Assembly: GCF_014656435.1 (NCBI RefSeq)
Contig: NZ_BNCK01000008.1
Span: 62,001 to 126,000, forward strand
DNA from: Thalassotalea marina
Lineage (GTDB): Bacteria > Pseudomonadota > Gammaproteobacteria > Enterobacterales > Alteromonadaceae
Length of the DNA stretch: 64,000 nt
Direction: 5' to 3'
Part shown: in pieces, positions 28,521-37,268 of the stretch
Numbering within the stretch: position 1 is the first letter of the stretch
How the letters are laid out: every line of letters begins with the position of its first letter
Notes under the pieces: model-generated
Told to the model about the DNA's origin: nothing
The model's input: the letters and a program-made list of their open reading frames with translations, nothing else
Database searches by the model: none
Position numbers and translations under genes: made by a program

Positions 28521-29396
28521 TCAAATTAACTCAACATCAAGTAGCTCTGCAAGTTGTGCTCGCTTAGCACTTAAGCCTTTATATGGGGCTAAATTGGCGA
28601 TTAAGGCACGCAGTAAAACACTATTGAGAATGTCTTGTTCTAATTGAGTTTCCAGTAAAGTTAAAGTTTCATTGACTACTGTTTTGTCTTTCGTAGCAAG
28701 TTCATTACTTTGGTTTTTTAGCTCAGAAACTAACAATTTTGCTTTGGTTAATTGTCTGACTTGTGGGTCATCGTGATATAAAGGCAGATCTTCAGGCGTG
28801 AGAGCAGGTTCTAACGTTGTTGTTGAGAAACTGCCTATTACTGCATCTATGGCTGCTGAGATGACTTTGGCACATCGCTCTAGTGTTAGTTGGGCATTAT
28901 CTAACGCAATATAGATGCTATATTCCTGCAACGCGCCATTTAGCAGAGCGATAACATCCATGTGCCATTTTTCATCAAGTTCTGCATAGGCGTTAGCAAT
29001 CAGTTTTAACTGATTTTGATAGTAAGTGGCTCGAATACTTTGAATATATTCGATAGCATCATCATCCATTACGGCACTATCGTCGTAAGCGATAGCTTGT
29101 GTTAAAGCTCTTTCTTCACTTACTTGACTCAATTCGTGGTTGATATATGCCTCAATCAATGACACTCCAGCCAGTGATTTATCAGTAAGTAACTGTTCCA
29201 GTTGTAACTGACTTAATTCAAGTAGCTGTGTTAACAAGGCATGCACGATGTCTTGTTTACTTTTAAAGTATGAATATACAGAGCCTTTAGCAATCCCAGC
29301 ATTTGAGGCGATACTGGCGATGGTTGTGCCTGAAATACCATGTTCAACAAATAACGCTTTGGCAGAAGATAAAATTAAATCTCGTTTTGTACTCAC
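28521..29396 (-). CDS. TetR/AcrR family regulator, long form
   Basis: DNA-binding repressor with an unusually long ligand domain: 291 residues against about 190-220 typical. The N-terminal helix-turn-helix is clear (LILSSAKALFVEHGISGTTI, then AGIAKGSVYSYFKSKQDIVHALL). The remainder is helical with no recognised ligand signature; the last 80 residues (LTKAKLLVSELKNQSNELA and onward) look like an added coiled segment. The start is GTG at 29396 with AGGG upstream. It is divergent from the ABC exporter over a 170-base region with three copies of one operator motif, so it very probably represses itself and the exporter. Confidence 0.85.
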   Translation of the reverse strand: MSTKRDLILSSAKALFVEHGISGTTIASIASNAGIAKGSVYSYFKSKQDIVHALLTQLLELSQLQLEQLLTDKSLAGVSLIEAYINHELSQVSEERALTQAIAYDDSAVMDDDAIEYIQSIRATYYQNQLKLIANAYAELDEKWHMDVIALLNGALQEYSIYIALDNAQLTLERCAKVISAAIDAVIGSFSTTTLEPALTPEDLPLYHDDPQVRQLTKAKLLVSELKNQSNELATKDKTVVNETLTLLETQLEQDILNSVLLRALIANLAPYKGLSAKRAQLAELLDVELI

Positions 29397-29475
29397 TTAA
29401 ATACCCTAATAAATCTAACCCAATCAAGGATTTTGGCGATGGTGAATTAGCATATCATGCCACAAAGTTAACCTT

Positions 29476-29489
29476 TGACCAAGTAGTCA
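29476..29489. promoter_or_regulatory. TetR-type operator, copy 1
   Basis: TGACCAAGTAGTCA. First of three related 14-bp sites (consensus TGACCAAKWAGTCA) in the region between the TetR gene and the ABC exporter. Copies 1 and 2 together form a 36-bp imperfect palindrome (29476-29511, 14 of 18 pairs match) with an inner perfect AGTCACTT / AAGTGACT. Confidence 0.75.
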
Positions 29490-29497
29490 CTTGAAAG

Positions 29498-29511
29498 TGA
29501 CTTTATGGTCA
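29498..29511. promoter_or_regulatory. TetR-type operator, copy 2
   Basis: TGACTTTATGGTCA; its reverse complement is TGACCATAAAGTCA. It begins 22 bases after copy 1 begins, about two helical turns, in inverted orientation. Confidence 0.72.
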
Positions 29512-29539
29512 ATTATAGTGTGACCAAGTGAATTGTTTT

Positions 29540-29553
29540 TGACTTATTGGTCA
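29540..29553. promoter_or_regulatory. TetR-type operator, copy 3
   Basis: TGACTTATTGGTCA; its reverse complement is TGACCAATAAGTCA. It ends 14 bases before the exporter start codon, where a bound repressor would block transcription. A further lone half, TGACCAAGT, lies at 29521-29529. Confidence 0.72.
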
Positions 29554-29567
29554 TTTGTGAGGTTGAA

Positions 29568-31247
29568 ATGAAAGGGAATGATAATGCATCGCCTGAATTA
29601 ACAGGGCTATGGCAGCTTTTGTCGACGCATAAACCGAATAATAAAAGCTTTTTATATATGACATTGTTGATTATTGTCGCCACTGGACTAGAGCTGGTAA
29701 TCCCATTGTACAGTCGTCATTTAGTTGACAACATTAATCAACTCGGGTTTGACTACGTGGTCATTTTGGGTTTGGTCTTTGTGGTTGTTATTGCGGCAAT
29801 CAGTGAGGGCGCTTTAGCTTGGTATGGTGCGAGAATGGGCGAACATACCAATTTGAGCTTACGTTATTCTTTGATCGGGCGACTTGTTAATACAAAACAA
29901 GCCATTTTAAATAATGAACATAGTGCTGAATTAAGTGCTCGTATTATGAATGATTCTGCGTCAGTTAAATCGATTTTGGCGGAAGATCTTATAGGCCTAA
30001 TTAGCGGTGTTATTTCACTTATCGCAGTCATAGTTGTTATGTTTTTGCTAGATTGGCGATTAACACTTGTGTTGCTGGCGTGTATAGCGATCGGAGCATT
30101 GGTGATCACACCGTTGGCACTTTCAATGCGAGGTATAGGTAAAGCAATGCAAGATGCTGAAGCAGATTTATTCACTTATGTTTCAGAGTGTTTTAAAAGT
30201 GGCAAAATGATACGCGCTCACAATGCTAAACAAAGCGTATTGAATCGAAGTAAAGGATTGTTAAACAATAGCTTTCATCATGCAATGCGTGAAGCTCGGG
30301 TAGTGTCCATGATTAATCCAATTTCCAACTTGGTATTAATGATGAGCATGGTTGCAATATTGGCTTTTTCCGCTCATTGGATAGCACAAGGCTCAATGAC
30401 ATTGGGTACGGTAACTGCTTTTTTAATGTACTTGTTTGGGCTAGCGTTTCCCTTAATTTCATTAGGTATGTTCTTTTCAAATTTACAAAAAGCTGCTGGA
30501 GCGGCAGTAAGGCTAAATGAAATAAATCAATATGAGATGGAAAGTGAAGGCGGGAATCTTGAATTGAAAAAGCTATCGTCAATAAGGCTAAACAAACTTA
30601 AATTTGAAGCTGACGGTAAGTTGATTTTAACTGATATTAATTTAGCGTTTTCTGCAGCTGGACTAACGGTGATTCTTGGTGAAAGTGGCAGTGGAAAATC
30701 AACCTTAATTCAACAGTTATTGGGTTTTTATCATGAAACCCAGTCTAATATTTTGGTCAACGAACTACCTTTTACAGATTATCAGCTTAATAGTGTTCGA
30801 GGTAATATGGCGTGGGTAGATCAAGAACCGAGACTCTTTCATGCATCCATTCGTGAAAATTTGCTGCTAGGTTTAACTACAGTGCCATCGGATGAAGAAA
30901 TAATGGCATGTATTGAACAGGTTGGCTTGTTGTCATGGTTCAATAAAATTAATGGTGATTTAGATATATTGGTAAGTGAACAGCAACAGTTATTTTCAGG
31001 AGGAGAAAAACAGCGTTTTGCTATAGCCCGCGCGTTGTTGAGAAAACCTCAGCTACTGGTGTTAGACGAACCGTCATCTGCATTAGACAAAGACAATGAA
31101 GCATCAATTATGTCACTGTTGCGTCATATGTCGGCTAATATTCATGTGGTGATGGTGACACATAACAAGCAGTTAATTTCACCATCAGATCACGTGGTTA
31201 CACTAGAAAACGGCCGGATAAGCAAAACTTGCCAACGGGTAGCATAG
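29568..31247 (+). CDS. ABC exporter, fused membrane and ATPase domains
   Basis: Half-transporter of the multidrug/lipid exporter type (MsbA/LmrA class), expected to act as a homodimer in the inner membrane. 559 residues from the ATG at 29568, with GAGG five bases upstream. Six membrane helices (about residues 28-310) precede the ATPase domain: Walker A GESGSGKST at 371-379, signature FSGGEKQR, Walker B LLVLDEPSSALD and H-loop VTHN. The Q-loop region reads MAWVDQEPRLF. No peptidase domain. The operator cluster upstream suggests induction by a compound bound by the divergent TetR protein. The substrate is unknown. Confidence 0.9.
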   Translation: MKGNDNASPELTGLWQLLSTHKPNNKSFLYMTLLIIVATGLELVIPLYSRHLVDNINQLGFDYVVILGLVFVVVIAAISEGALAWYGARMGEHTNLSLRYSLIGRLVNTKQAILNNEHSAELSARIMNDSASVKSILAEDLIGLISGVISLIAVIVVMFLLDWRLTLVLLACIAIGALVITPLALSMRGIGKAMQDAEADLFTYVSECFKSGKMIRAHNAKQSVLNRSKGLLNNSFHHAMREARVVSMINPISNLVLMMSMVAILAFSAHWIAQGSMTLGTVTAFLMYLFGLAFPLISLGMFFSNLQKAAGAAVRLNEINQYEMESEGGNLELKKLSSIRLNKLKFEADGKLILTDINLAFSAAGLTVILGESGSGKSTLIQQLLGFYHETQSNILVNELPFTDYQLNSVRGNMAWVDQEPRLFHASIRENLLLGLTTVPSDEEIMACIEQVGLLSWFNKINGDLDILVSEQQQLFSGGEKQRFAIARALLRKPQLLVLDEPSSALDKDNEASIMSLLRHMSANIHVVMVTHNKQLISPSDHVVTLENGRISKTCQRVA

Positions 31248-31298
31248 TGTTAGTATGCTGCGCACTAAAATAACAAAAATATAGCATGCAGGAGGTAT

Positions 31299-31904
31299 GT
31301 GGTGCGCCGCTTTCACAAAATTTTAGGACTCATAATGTTACTACCGTTTATTGCTTGGGTAGTAACTGGCGTGTTTTTCTTTTTTAAACCTGGTTATCAA
31401 GAAGCTTATCAAGCGCTAAATATTAAACAATATCCTGTTGCAGGACTGGCAGAGAGTTTAATCGATGATAGCACGCTCGAAGTTAAACAAATGCAAACAA
31501 TTTTAGGGCATCATGTGTTGATCAAAAACAGTGACGGCTGGCGTCACTTTTTAGACAACAATGAAGTAAAAAAGGATGAATTAACGCCCGAACAAATTCG
31601 ATTGTTAGTCAATGATGCTATTACGCAAAAGAAAGCACGCTATGGCGATATTGTTTCTGTTGATGGTGTTAAAGCAACTACCTCAACAGGCGTTGAAGTA
31701 ACCGTTAATTGGCAAGGTTTGTCGTTAAGGCAATATGGCCAAGATACTGACTTTATCAATACAATTTATGATATTCATTATCTGCGTTGGACAGGCAATA
31801 AAGCCTTCGACCAGTACTTGGGCGTTATTGGTCTGATGCTTGTACTGTTATTAGCCGTACTTGGTACTTGGATGTCATTACGTAAACCGACGATTAAATA
31901 TTAG
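31299..31904 (+). CDS. PepSY-type two-helix membrane protein
   Basis: 201 residues: a membrane helix near the N terminus (about 8-27, ILGLIMLLPFIAWVVTGVFFFF), a periplasmic part of about 145 residues, and a second helix near the C terminus (about 172-191). The first helix with the short linker after it is typical of PepSY-associated membrane proteins, which often accompany reductases or transporters. GTG start; GGAGG lies three bases before the GTG at 31299 and six before a second GTG at 31302, so the latter may be used. It lies 51 bases after the ABC exporter on the same strand and may share its message. Confidence 0.65.
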   Translation: MVRRFHKILGLIMLLPFIAWVVTGVFFFFKPGYQEAYQALNIKQYPVAGLAESLIDDSTLEVKQMQTILGHHVLIKNSDGWRHFLDNNEVKKDELTPEQIRLLVNDAITQKKARYGDIVSVDGVKATTSTGVEVTVNWQGLSLRQYGQDTDFINTIYDIHYLRWTGNKAFDQYLGVIGLMLVLLLAVLGTWMSLRKPTIKY

Positions 31905-31978
31905 CCTTAACAACCGGGTCTTGTGGTCAGACCTGTTGTTGTGTAAGGTAGCTTGATTCAATTTTTTAGGTTTTAGTC

Positions 31979-32863
31979 ATGCATCAAAAATCGCTTTTTA
32001 TCAAAGAGGGCACTCATCAATTACATGTGCGTCGAATTTTTGAAAGCTCTGGTGGCACACCGATACTCATGCTGCACGGTACGATCGAGAATGGCAAAAT
32101 ATTTTATACTGAGTCGGGGAAAGGCTTAGCTTGTTATCTTGCTGCACAAGGGTTTGATGTATTTGTCGCAGACTTTCGTGGTAAAGGGCAAAGTACGCCA
32201 TCAATAAATGAAGATCCAAAACATGGTCAACATGAAATGATCGTACATGATGTTCCAGCTTTCATCGATTTGGTAAAAGCCCAAACGGGTAAAGCGATGC
32301 ATGTTATATGTCATTCATGGGGCGGCGTAATCTTTAATAGCGCTTTAGCTCGTATGCCAAATTATTTGCCGGATGTTAAAAGCATTGTGTGTTTTGGCAC
32401 CAAACGCAGTGTGCACAGGAAAAGCTTTCACAAATTTTGGAAGGTTGATTTATTTTGGAATCGTTTAGCACCTGCAATTGCAAAACGTAAAGGTTTCATC
32501 AATATGGTCAAACTTAAGTTCGGCGCTGACAACGAAACTTATGATTTTTTACGCCAGAGTATCGACTGGGTTAAGCCAAAACCTTGGATTGATCCTGAAG
32601 ATGGTTTTGATTACGCCAATGCCGCTAAAAATATTACTTGGCCCGAAACTTGGCACATGACAGGTATCAATGACGATTTACTCGGGCATATTGATGATGT
32701 AATTGCACATGTTGAAGAAACTAACCCCAAGGCAGAAGTTTCGTTATTGTCAAAGCAAAATGGCAATTTACTTGATTATGACCACATCAATATGCTGACA
32801 GCTAAGCAATGTGTTGAAGACCACTTTCCTAAAGTGAGTGATTGGCTAGTAAAACGGTCATAA
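31979..32863 (+). CDS. Alpha/beta hydrolase
   Basis: Cytosolic serine hydrolase, 294 residues, no signal peptide. Oxyanion region ILMLHGTIENGKIFY, strand with VFVADFRGKGQST, nucleophile elbow VICHSWGGVIF (CHSWGG in place of the usual GHSxGG), and a likely catalytic histidine in DYDHINML near the C terminus. The substrate is unknown. The gene stands alone, with a strong terminator six bases past its stop region. Confidence 0.82.
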   Translation: MHQKSLFIKEGTHQLHVRRIFESSGGTPILMLHGTIENGKIFYTESGKGLACYLAAQGFDVFVADFRGKGQSTPSINEDPKHGQHEMIVHDVPAFIDLVKAQTGKAMHVICHSWGGVIFNSALARMPNYLPDVKSIVCFGTKRSVHRKSFHKFWKVDLFWNRLAPAIAKRKGFINMVKLKFGADNETYDFLRQSIDWVKPKPWIDPEDGFDYANAAKNITWPETWHMTGINDDLLGHIDDVIAHVEETNPKAEVSLLSKQNGNLLDYDHINMLTAKQCVEDHFPKVSDWLVKRS

Positions 32864-32892
32864 AAAATGCCCAGTTAATTGGGCATTTTTTT
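32862..32892. terminator. Bidirectional intrinsic terminator
   Basis: AAAAAATGCCCA (32862-32873) pairs with TGGGCATTTTTT (32880-32891) around six bases. It lies between the forward hydrolase and a reverse membrane-protein gene. Confidence 0.9.
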
Positions 32893-32909
32893 ACAATATT
32901 ATAAATTTT

Positions 32910-33341
32910 CTAGTTGAGCCAATGATTCTGTTGGCCTTTATTTGCCATCAAAATAAGTGCCATTGCAATAATGATAACTAAAATTGGCATTACCGCACTT
33001 GAAGGGCCTGCTACAGCAATAGTGTCGATAATAAAGAATGAATAAATATTTTGTACAATAACGCCTAGCAAAGACAAAATTAATACTATCTTAGCTAGTG
33101 AATTACGCATTATTAATAATACACATCCCAAACAACCACCAATTACCGCAAGAGCAAAAGCAGCGGTTACCCAAACAGGAATATTTTGATATAGGGGCTG
33201 CTGTTCTGGCGGGAATTGCGCAATGATTTCAGGGGTTAACATTAAATGGCTTATAAAAGCCAATAAACCCAGTAGGTTCCAAACCAGTGCTAAAACTGCA
33301 CAGACTGAAAACCAACGTGGAGCTTGTGAATTGTTTTCCAT
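32910..33341 (-). CDS. Four-helix inner-membrane protein, unknown function
   Basis: 143 residues from the ATG at 33341 (MENNSQAPRWFSVCAVLALV); a start 11 codons further upstream is possible but poorly supported. Four hydrophobic helices (about 11-31, 60-78, 84-106, 116-136) with the loop TPEIIAQFPPEQQPLYQNIP between the first two. Proteins of this layout are widespread in marine gammaproteobacteria and sometimes carry a sugar-transporter label that I consider unsupported. It is divergent from a lipoprotein gene. Confidence 0.6.
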   Translation of the reverse strand: MENNSQAPRWFSVCAVLALVWNLLGLLAFISHLMLTPEIIAQFPPEQQPLYQNIPVWVTAAFALAVIGGCLGCVLLIMRNSLAKIVLILSLLGVIVQNIYSFFIIDTIAVAGPSSAVMPILVIIIAMALILMANKGQQNHWLN

Positions 33342-33459
33342 AGTTAATCTCTTATTATAATTATGTCTACTCAAGTCTAGTGAATTTATTCAATAAATAA
33401 AACTTTACTTATATATTACTGTTGTAATACATTTGGATTACACCTGTAATTTAATAGTG

Positions 33460-34209
33460 ATGACTAAGTTGAAACGTGTAATATTTTTATTAGCAATTAT
33501 TCTGCTGCAAGGCTGTTCGTCGCATAATACCGTGCATGTCTATGCTAAGTACCTTTCAGAAGAACAAGAGCAACAAGTTGTTGAGAGCTTGAGCGTTAAT
33601 GAAAACTTAACTGTTGAGGTAAATCGTTTAGAGTTTCCAAGCACAGTAAATGATAATACCTTAATTTATGCACCTAGCAGAGGCACTGATAAAGCCGCAA
33701 TAGAAGTCATGGAACAGGTGTCTTCACTAGGCTTTCCAATTGGCGCAACGGGATTAATGTTAGCCAATAATCACAGTTTTTCCGCCAATAACATGGGGAT
33801 ATATTTAGTTCCTGCTGGGTTAAGTATTACTAATGAAAGAGCTCGTGCCGGTAAATACAATATTCCACTTTACAGTGAATATGGTGCGAGAAATTGTGAA
33901 AATACCGCCACACTTGAGATAAAAGAAAGTGGCAATTTTGTATTAAATGAAGAAGTTTGGGATAAAAATAAACAAGATTACCAACAAAACCAATACAGAG
34001 GTACTTGGTCGATAGAAGACAATCAATATCTTTTATTTCGCAGCCCTGCTTGGCAACAGGTTCTATATTTTCATCGTCAAACATTTGAACGTGATATTGA
34101 AAACGGTAAATTACAAGGTTATCAACTCATTCCTATGACGAAGTACAATAAAGGTAGCAATTACGCGCGAGTTTATTGTACTTATGAAATTAGCCAGGTT
34201 ATGGAATAA
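33460..34209 (+). CDS. Lipoprotein of unknown function
   Basis: 249 residues from the ATG at 33460. The first 18 residues form a signal peptide ending in the lipobox LLQGC, so the mature protein is lipid-anchored. The mature part starts with a strand-helix-strand (TVHVYAKYLSEEQEQQVVES) and a later region with GTWSIEDNQYLLFRSPAWQQ that looks like beta meander. There are two further cysteines (in ARNCENTATLE and RVYCTYEI) that could pair. I recognise no family. A small tautomerase gene follows 39 bases downstream. Confidence 0.6.
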   Translation: MTKLKRVIFLLAIILLQGCSSHNTVHVYAKYLSEEQEQQVVESLSVNENLTVEVNRLEFPSTVNDNTLIYAPSRGTDKAAIEVMEQVSSLGFPIGATGLMLANNHSFSANNMGIYLVPAGLSITNERARAGKYNIPLYSEYGARNCENTATLEIKESGNFVLNEEVWDKNKQDYQQNQYRGTWSIEDNQYLLFRSPAWQQVLYFHRQTFERDIENGKLQGYQLIPMTKYNKGSNYARVYCTYEISQVME

Positions 34210-34248
34210 TACACTTTCAATTTTATTGATTTTGTTGAGTTTTAATTT

Positions 34249-34590
34249 ATGCCTCATATTGTGATAGAGCATTCAGCTGTTGCCCAAATTTCAGATGTTA
34301 TAAGTTCAGTACAAAAAAGTTTATTTGACGCGGCATTTTCCACGGGTTTATTTACTAAAGATGCGATTAAAGTTCGTAGCATAGTTTATGAAAATTATTA
34401 TTTGCCTGAGGGGCAAACGTTTTTTATTCATGTGAATAACAAAATTCTTTCCGGTAGAACGGTTGAGCAAAAGCAAATGTTAAGTAAGGCAATAGCCGAG
34501 GCGTTATCAGCGTATGCTTTTGTTAATACCACGATAAGCGTTGAAGTGAGTGATTTACACAGCGAAAGTTACATTAAACTTCAAAACTAA
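34249..34590 (+). CDS. Tautomerase of the 5-carboxymethyl-2-hydroxymuconate isomerase (CHMI) family
   Basis: 113 residues, the CHMI length. Starts MPHIVIEHS: after removal of Met the N-terminal proline is the catalytic base of the tautomerase superfamily. ILSGRTVEQKQMLSKAIAEAL and SVEVSDLHSESYIKLQN match the central and C-terminal parts of the family. No homoprotocatechuate-pathway genes are near, so the native substrate is open. Confidence 0.8.
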   Translation: MPHIVIEHSAVAQISDVISSVQKSLFDAAFSTGLFTKDAIKVRSIVYENYYLPEGQTFFIHVNNKILSGRTVEQKQMLSKAIAEALSAYAFVNTTISVEVSDLHSESYIKLQN

Positions 34591-34714
34591 AAATGTAACT
34601 TATTGTAAAAATAACTAGTTTTTAGATTATGGTCATTTTTTTAATGATTAAAATGACGTAAAGTGAATCCCTGTTTTATGTAGAAATCATCAATGCATTA
34701 TCACGGGGATTTAC

Positions 34715-35917
34715 ATGCATAGCTCTTTGGTGAGTCATCAACAGTCTCGTTATCACTATATGGACAATTTGCGCGCACTCGCTATGCTCGTTGGTATCGT
34801 GTTCCATGCGATACTTGCCTACAGTCCTCTTTTACATAACATTTGGTTTCTAGCTGACCAACAACACTCAGTTGTTGTTGATGTTATCGCATTTTGGCTG
34901 CACACCTTCCGAATGCCTTTATTTTTTATCATTGCGGGTTTTTTCGCCTACATGTTGATAGAAAAGCGTGGAGTTAAGGGTTTTATAAAAAACAGAAGCA
35001 CACGTGTTTTATTACCATTAATCGTGTTTTTGCCACTTGTCATCGGTATTGTTGTGACCACCATCTTTTGGGCTATGGACAATATTCATCATTTACCTCC
35101 CGTCCTGGCGATGTCAAAAGAGCTTGAAAAGCAAAACTCAGATTTAAGCACTGCACATTTGTGGTTTTTATTTAATTTATTTGGTTTTTGTTTAGTACTC
35201 GCTGCTTTGTATAAAAATAAATTGGTTCAAGGGCGCTGGACAAATGATATAGCGTCAGTGCCATTTTTATTGGTCATGTTTCCGGTACTTATCATTCCTG
35301 CGACATACAGCGTCGACGCGCCATTTCCTGCTCCTGAAAAGCTGTACCCAGAGTTATGGTCATATGGCTTTTACGGCGTATTCTTTTTTGTTGGTGTTGC
35401 TATATTTAAACGTCAAAAAGTACTTGAGCAATTGTATCAACACAGGCACGTGATGCTTGCTATTGCTACCTGTAGCTACTTAACTTTTTATGCCTTAATG
35501 CCAAAGGCATTAACCATAGATGAAGTGAAGTTAATGATAGAGCAGGGCGCTAAAATTACTCAAGGTTTTGAACATGTTGCCATGGTTATCTTGCAAGCTT
35601 TTTCATCGGTATATTTTTCTTTATTAGCGCTTTGTTATGGCAAGAAGCTCATTGATAAGCAAAATGCTATTGTTCGGTATATCGCCGACGCCTCATATTG
35701 GCTTTATATTGTTCATATTCCACTGTTATTGCTAATACAAATGCCAATGTTAGATTGGCAAACACATGCGATCATTAAACTCATTGCCGCCTTAACATTA
35801 ACCTTTGTTATTGGTTTTATTAGTTATCATTTTTTAGTGAGAAAAACTTGGCTAGGTCAGTGGCTGAATGGCCAGAAGGTTGTTTCAAAAAAAGTGGCTG
35901 ATTTAGCGGTGGATTGA
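34715..35917 (+). CDS. Acyltransferase 3 family membrane protein
   Basis: 400 residues with about ten membrane helices. The family hallmarks are at the start: RYHYMDNLRALAMLVGIVFHAILAYSP (in two parts, with the conserved His) and FWLHTFRMPLFFIIAGFFAYM, then RSTRVLLPLIVFLP and AHLWFLFNLFGF. Members transfer acyl groups to extracytoplasmic sugars; the closest named relative is the OpgC/MdoC type that succinylates periplasmic glucans. No glucan genes are nearby, so I do not assign a symbol. GGGG lies eight bases before the ATG. Confidence 0.82.
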   Translation: MHSSLVSHQQSRYHYMDNLRALAMLVGIVFHAILAYSPLLHNIWFLADQQHSVVVDVIAFWLHTFRMPLFFIIAGFFAYMLIEKRGVKGFIKNRSTRVLLPLIVFLPLVIGIVVTTIFWAMDNIHHLPPVLAMSKELEKQNSDLSTAHLWFLFNLFGFCLVLAALYKNKLVQGRWTNDIASVPFLLVMFPVLIIPATYSVDAPFPAPEKLYPELWSYGFYGVFFFVGVAIFKRQKVLEQLYQHRHVMLAIATCSYLTFYALMPKALTIDEVKLMIEQGAKITQGFEHVAMVILQAFSSVYFSLLALCYGKKLIDKQNAIVRYIADASYWLYIVHIPLLLLIQMPMLDWQTHAIIKLIAALTLTFVIGFISYHFLVRKTWLGQWLNGQKVVSKKVADLAVD

Positions 35918-35919
35918 GG

Positions 35920-35963
35920 CACTCAGCACCACAGATTTTAGGTTGGGAGTGTGGTGCTAAGTG
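35920..35963. terminator. Hairpin between convergent genes
   Basis: Arms at 35920-35933 and 35950-35963 pair over 14 positions with one mismatch (core AGCACCACA / TGTGGTGCT). There is no long T run, so it could act as a bidirectional terminator or 3' barrier. Confidence 0.55.
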
Positions 35964-35971
35964 TAATAAAG

Positions 35972-36766
35972 TTATTTCTTAATGCGTTTTCTGATCCAAG
36001 GTGTTATTGCTAGTAAAGATAACAACCAATAAACACTGCCACCATGACTATGACTTTCGCTAACATAAACTTCTTGATAAGTAGGGTCGTAATCACTGCT
36101 CTCTAACGGTAATGCGTATAAATCACTGTTGTCGTCAGCGCTGTATGAAGCAACAATATCGGAATAACCAACTTCATATAGATCAATTAATACGTCGTAG
36201 TTAGCAGGCACATAGCCTTGATTTAGCGTGGTATACACTTCAAAGGCATCATCTTCACTTTCACCATAAATAGAAAAGTTTTCCGTTGTGTAGTAGTGGA
36301 TCCAATCACCACCATCTTTACTTAAATAAAGTTCAGCATAAACTCTAGCGTGTTCATTAAATTGGTAGTTGATCACGTCAGCATCAAAGGTCACGCTAAA
36401 GGTTTGAAAGTAACCGTCTTGGTCAATATCTTCAATTAAAGACGCGTAGCCGTCATAAATTGAAAAGCTGTGGTCAAACGATTGTGCACTTTGCGCTTGT
36501 TTTGTACTTGATTTACTGGCGAAATCATTAGAATACAACTGCTTTTTCAGCGCTTTAACTTGCTCGCGTGTTTTGCCTATCAATACATTTGGCGAGTCAG
36601 AAAGTGATTTGCTTTCTTTTAATTGAGTCAACGCTTTGCTTTTATCCCAACTCTGTTTGACACTGCTAACAGAGTAATTTTTTTCAGTTCCTTCAGTTGC
36701 ATACGCCAATTGCGTAGCAGATGTTAATGCCAGTGCTAACGTGATGGTTGAAATCGTGTTGTTCAT
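35972..36766 (-). CDS. Secreted surface protein with GlyGly-CTERM-like tail
   Basis: 264 residues from the ATG at 36766. Signal peptide of about 23 residues (NNTISTITLALALTSATQLAYA), then a beta-rich mature region (residues about 95-235) full of aromatic and acidic residues, with SIYDGYASLIEDIDQDGYFQ and YINYQ-like strands. The tail is SHGGSVYWLLSLLAITPWI followed by RKRIKK: a glycine pair and serine, a membrane helix and a basic cluster, as in proteins processed by rhombosortase. The layout fits the choice-of-anchor H group. Expected fate: outward transfer through type II secretion and surface anchoring. No rhombosortase gene is in the window. Confidence 0.75.
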   Translation of the reverse strand: MNNTISTITLALALTSATQLAYATEGTEKNYSVSSVKQSWDKSKALTQLKESKSLSDSPNVLIGKTREQVKALKKQLYSNDFASKSSTKQAQSAQSFDHSFSIYDGYASLIEDIDQDGYFQTFSVTFDADVINYQFNEHARVYAELYLSKDGGDWIHYYTTENFSIYGESEDDAFEVYTTLNQGYVPANYDVLIDLYEVGYSDIVASYSADDNSDLYALPLESSDYDPTYQEVYVSESHSHGGSVYWLLSLLAITPWIRKRIKK

Positions 36767-36961
36767 CTTTATCTTCCTCGACAATGTCAAACTTATGGCC
36801 ATTAAAGACCAAAGTTTCTGAACGAGTGCTGAACATAAAATTGACTGTTTTTAGAGGGTTAACAAGCATAAAACCCTGTTCAGTCATGATTCAGTTATTG
36901 CTTGATAGATTGTCATTCATCAAGATAACTTTTACACTGTGCGAGTTTAAAACGTAAACCT

Positions 36962-37267
36962 ATGGTAGGAGCAATGAGTCAAAAATCGGTTATACCATCA
37001 ATTGTTGTTGCGTTAATGCTGACCATCTCTGGCATAACTGCTATTGAGTGTAAGGCCGCCCCGTATTTTAATGGCCAGCACTACAAGGTGAACAATGCCC
37101 AACAAGCCGCTCGTTTAGTCAAAAAACATACTGGCGGTAAAGTATTAAAGGTTGAACGCGCCAAAGTGAATGGTAATCCTGGTTATAAAGTAAAAGTATT
37201 AAAAGATAATGGTCATGTTGTATCAATGAAAATTGATGCCATTACAGGAAAAGTATCAGGAAAATAA
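36962..37267 (+). CDS. Secreted PepSY-domain protein upstream of a two-component system
   Basis: 101 residues: signal peptide (about 1-32) and one PepSY domain (AARLVKKHTGGKVLKVERAK, NPGYKVKVLKDNGHVVSMKI, DAITGKVSG). Such small periplasmic proteins often precede PhoPQ-like pairs and may tune the sensor. The start is uncertain: the ATG at 36962 has no ribosome-binding site, while the ATG at 36974 has AGGAG only two bases away. The response-regulator gene begins one base after the stop, so the three genes form one operon. Confidence 0.8.
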   Translation: MVGAMSQKSVIPSIVVALMLTISGITAIECKAAPYFNGQHYKVNNAQQAARLVKKHTGGKVLKVERAKVNGNPGYKVKVLKDNGHVVSMKIDAITGKVSGK

Positions 37268-37268
37268 T

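Noticed and set aside
31911-31940. Hairpin GGTCT / AGACC after the PepSY-type gene as a terminator
   Set aside because: Only five good pairs and no T tract follow.
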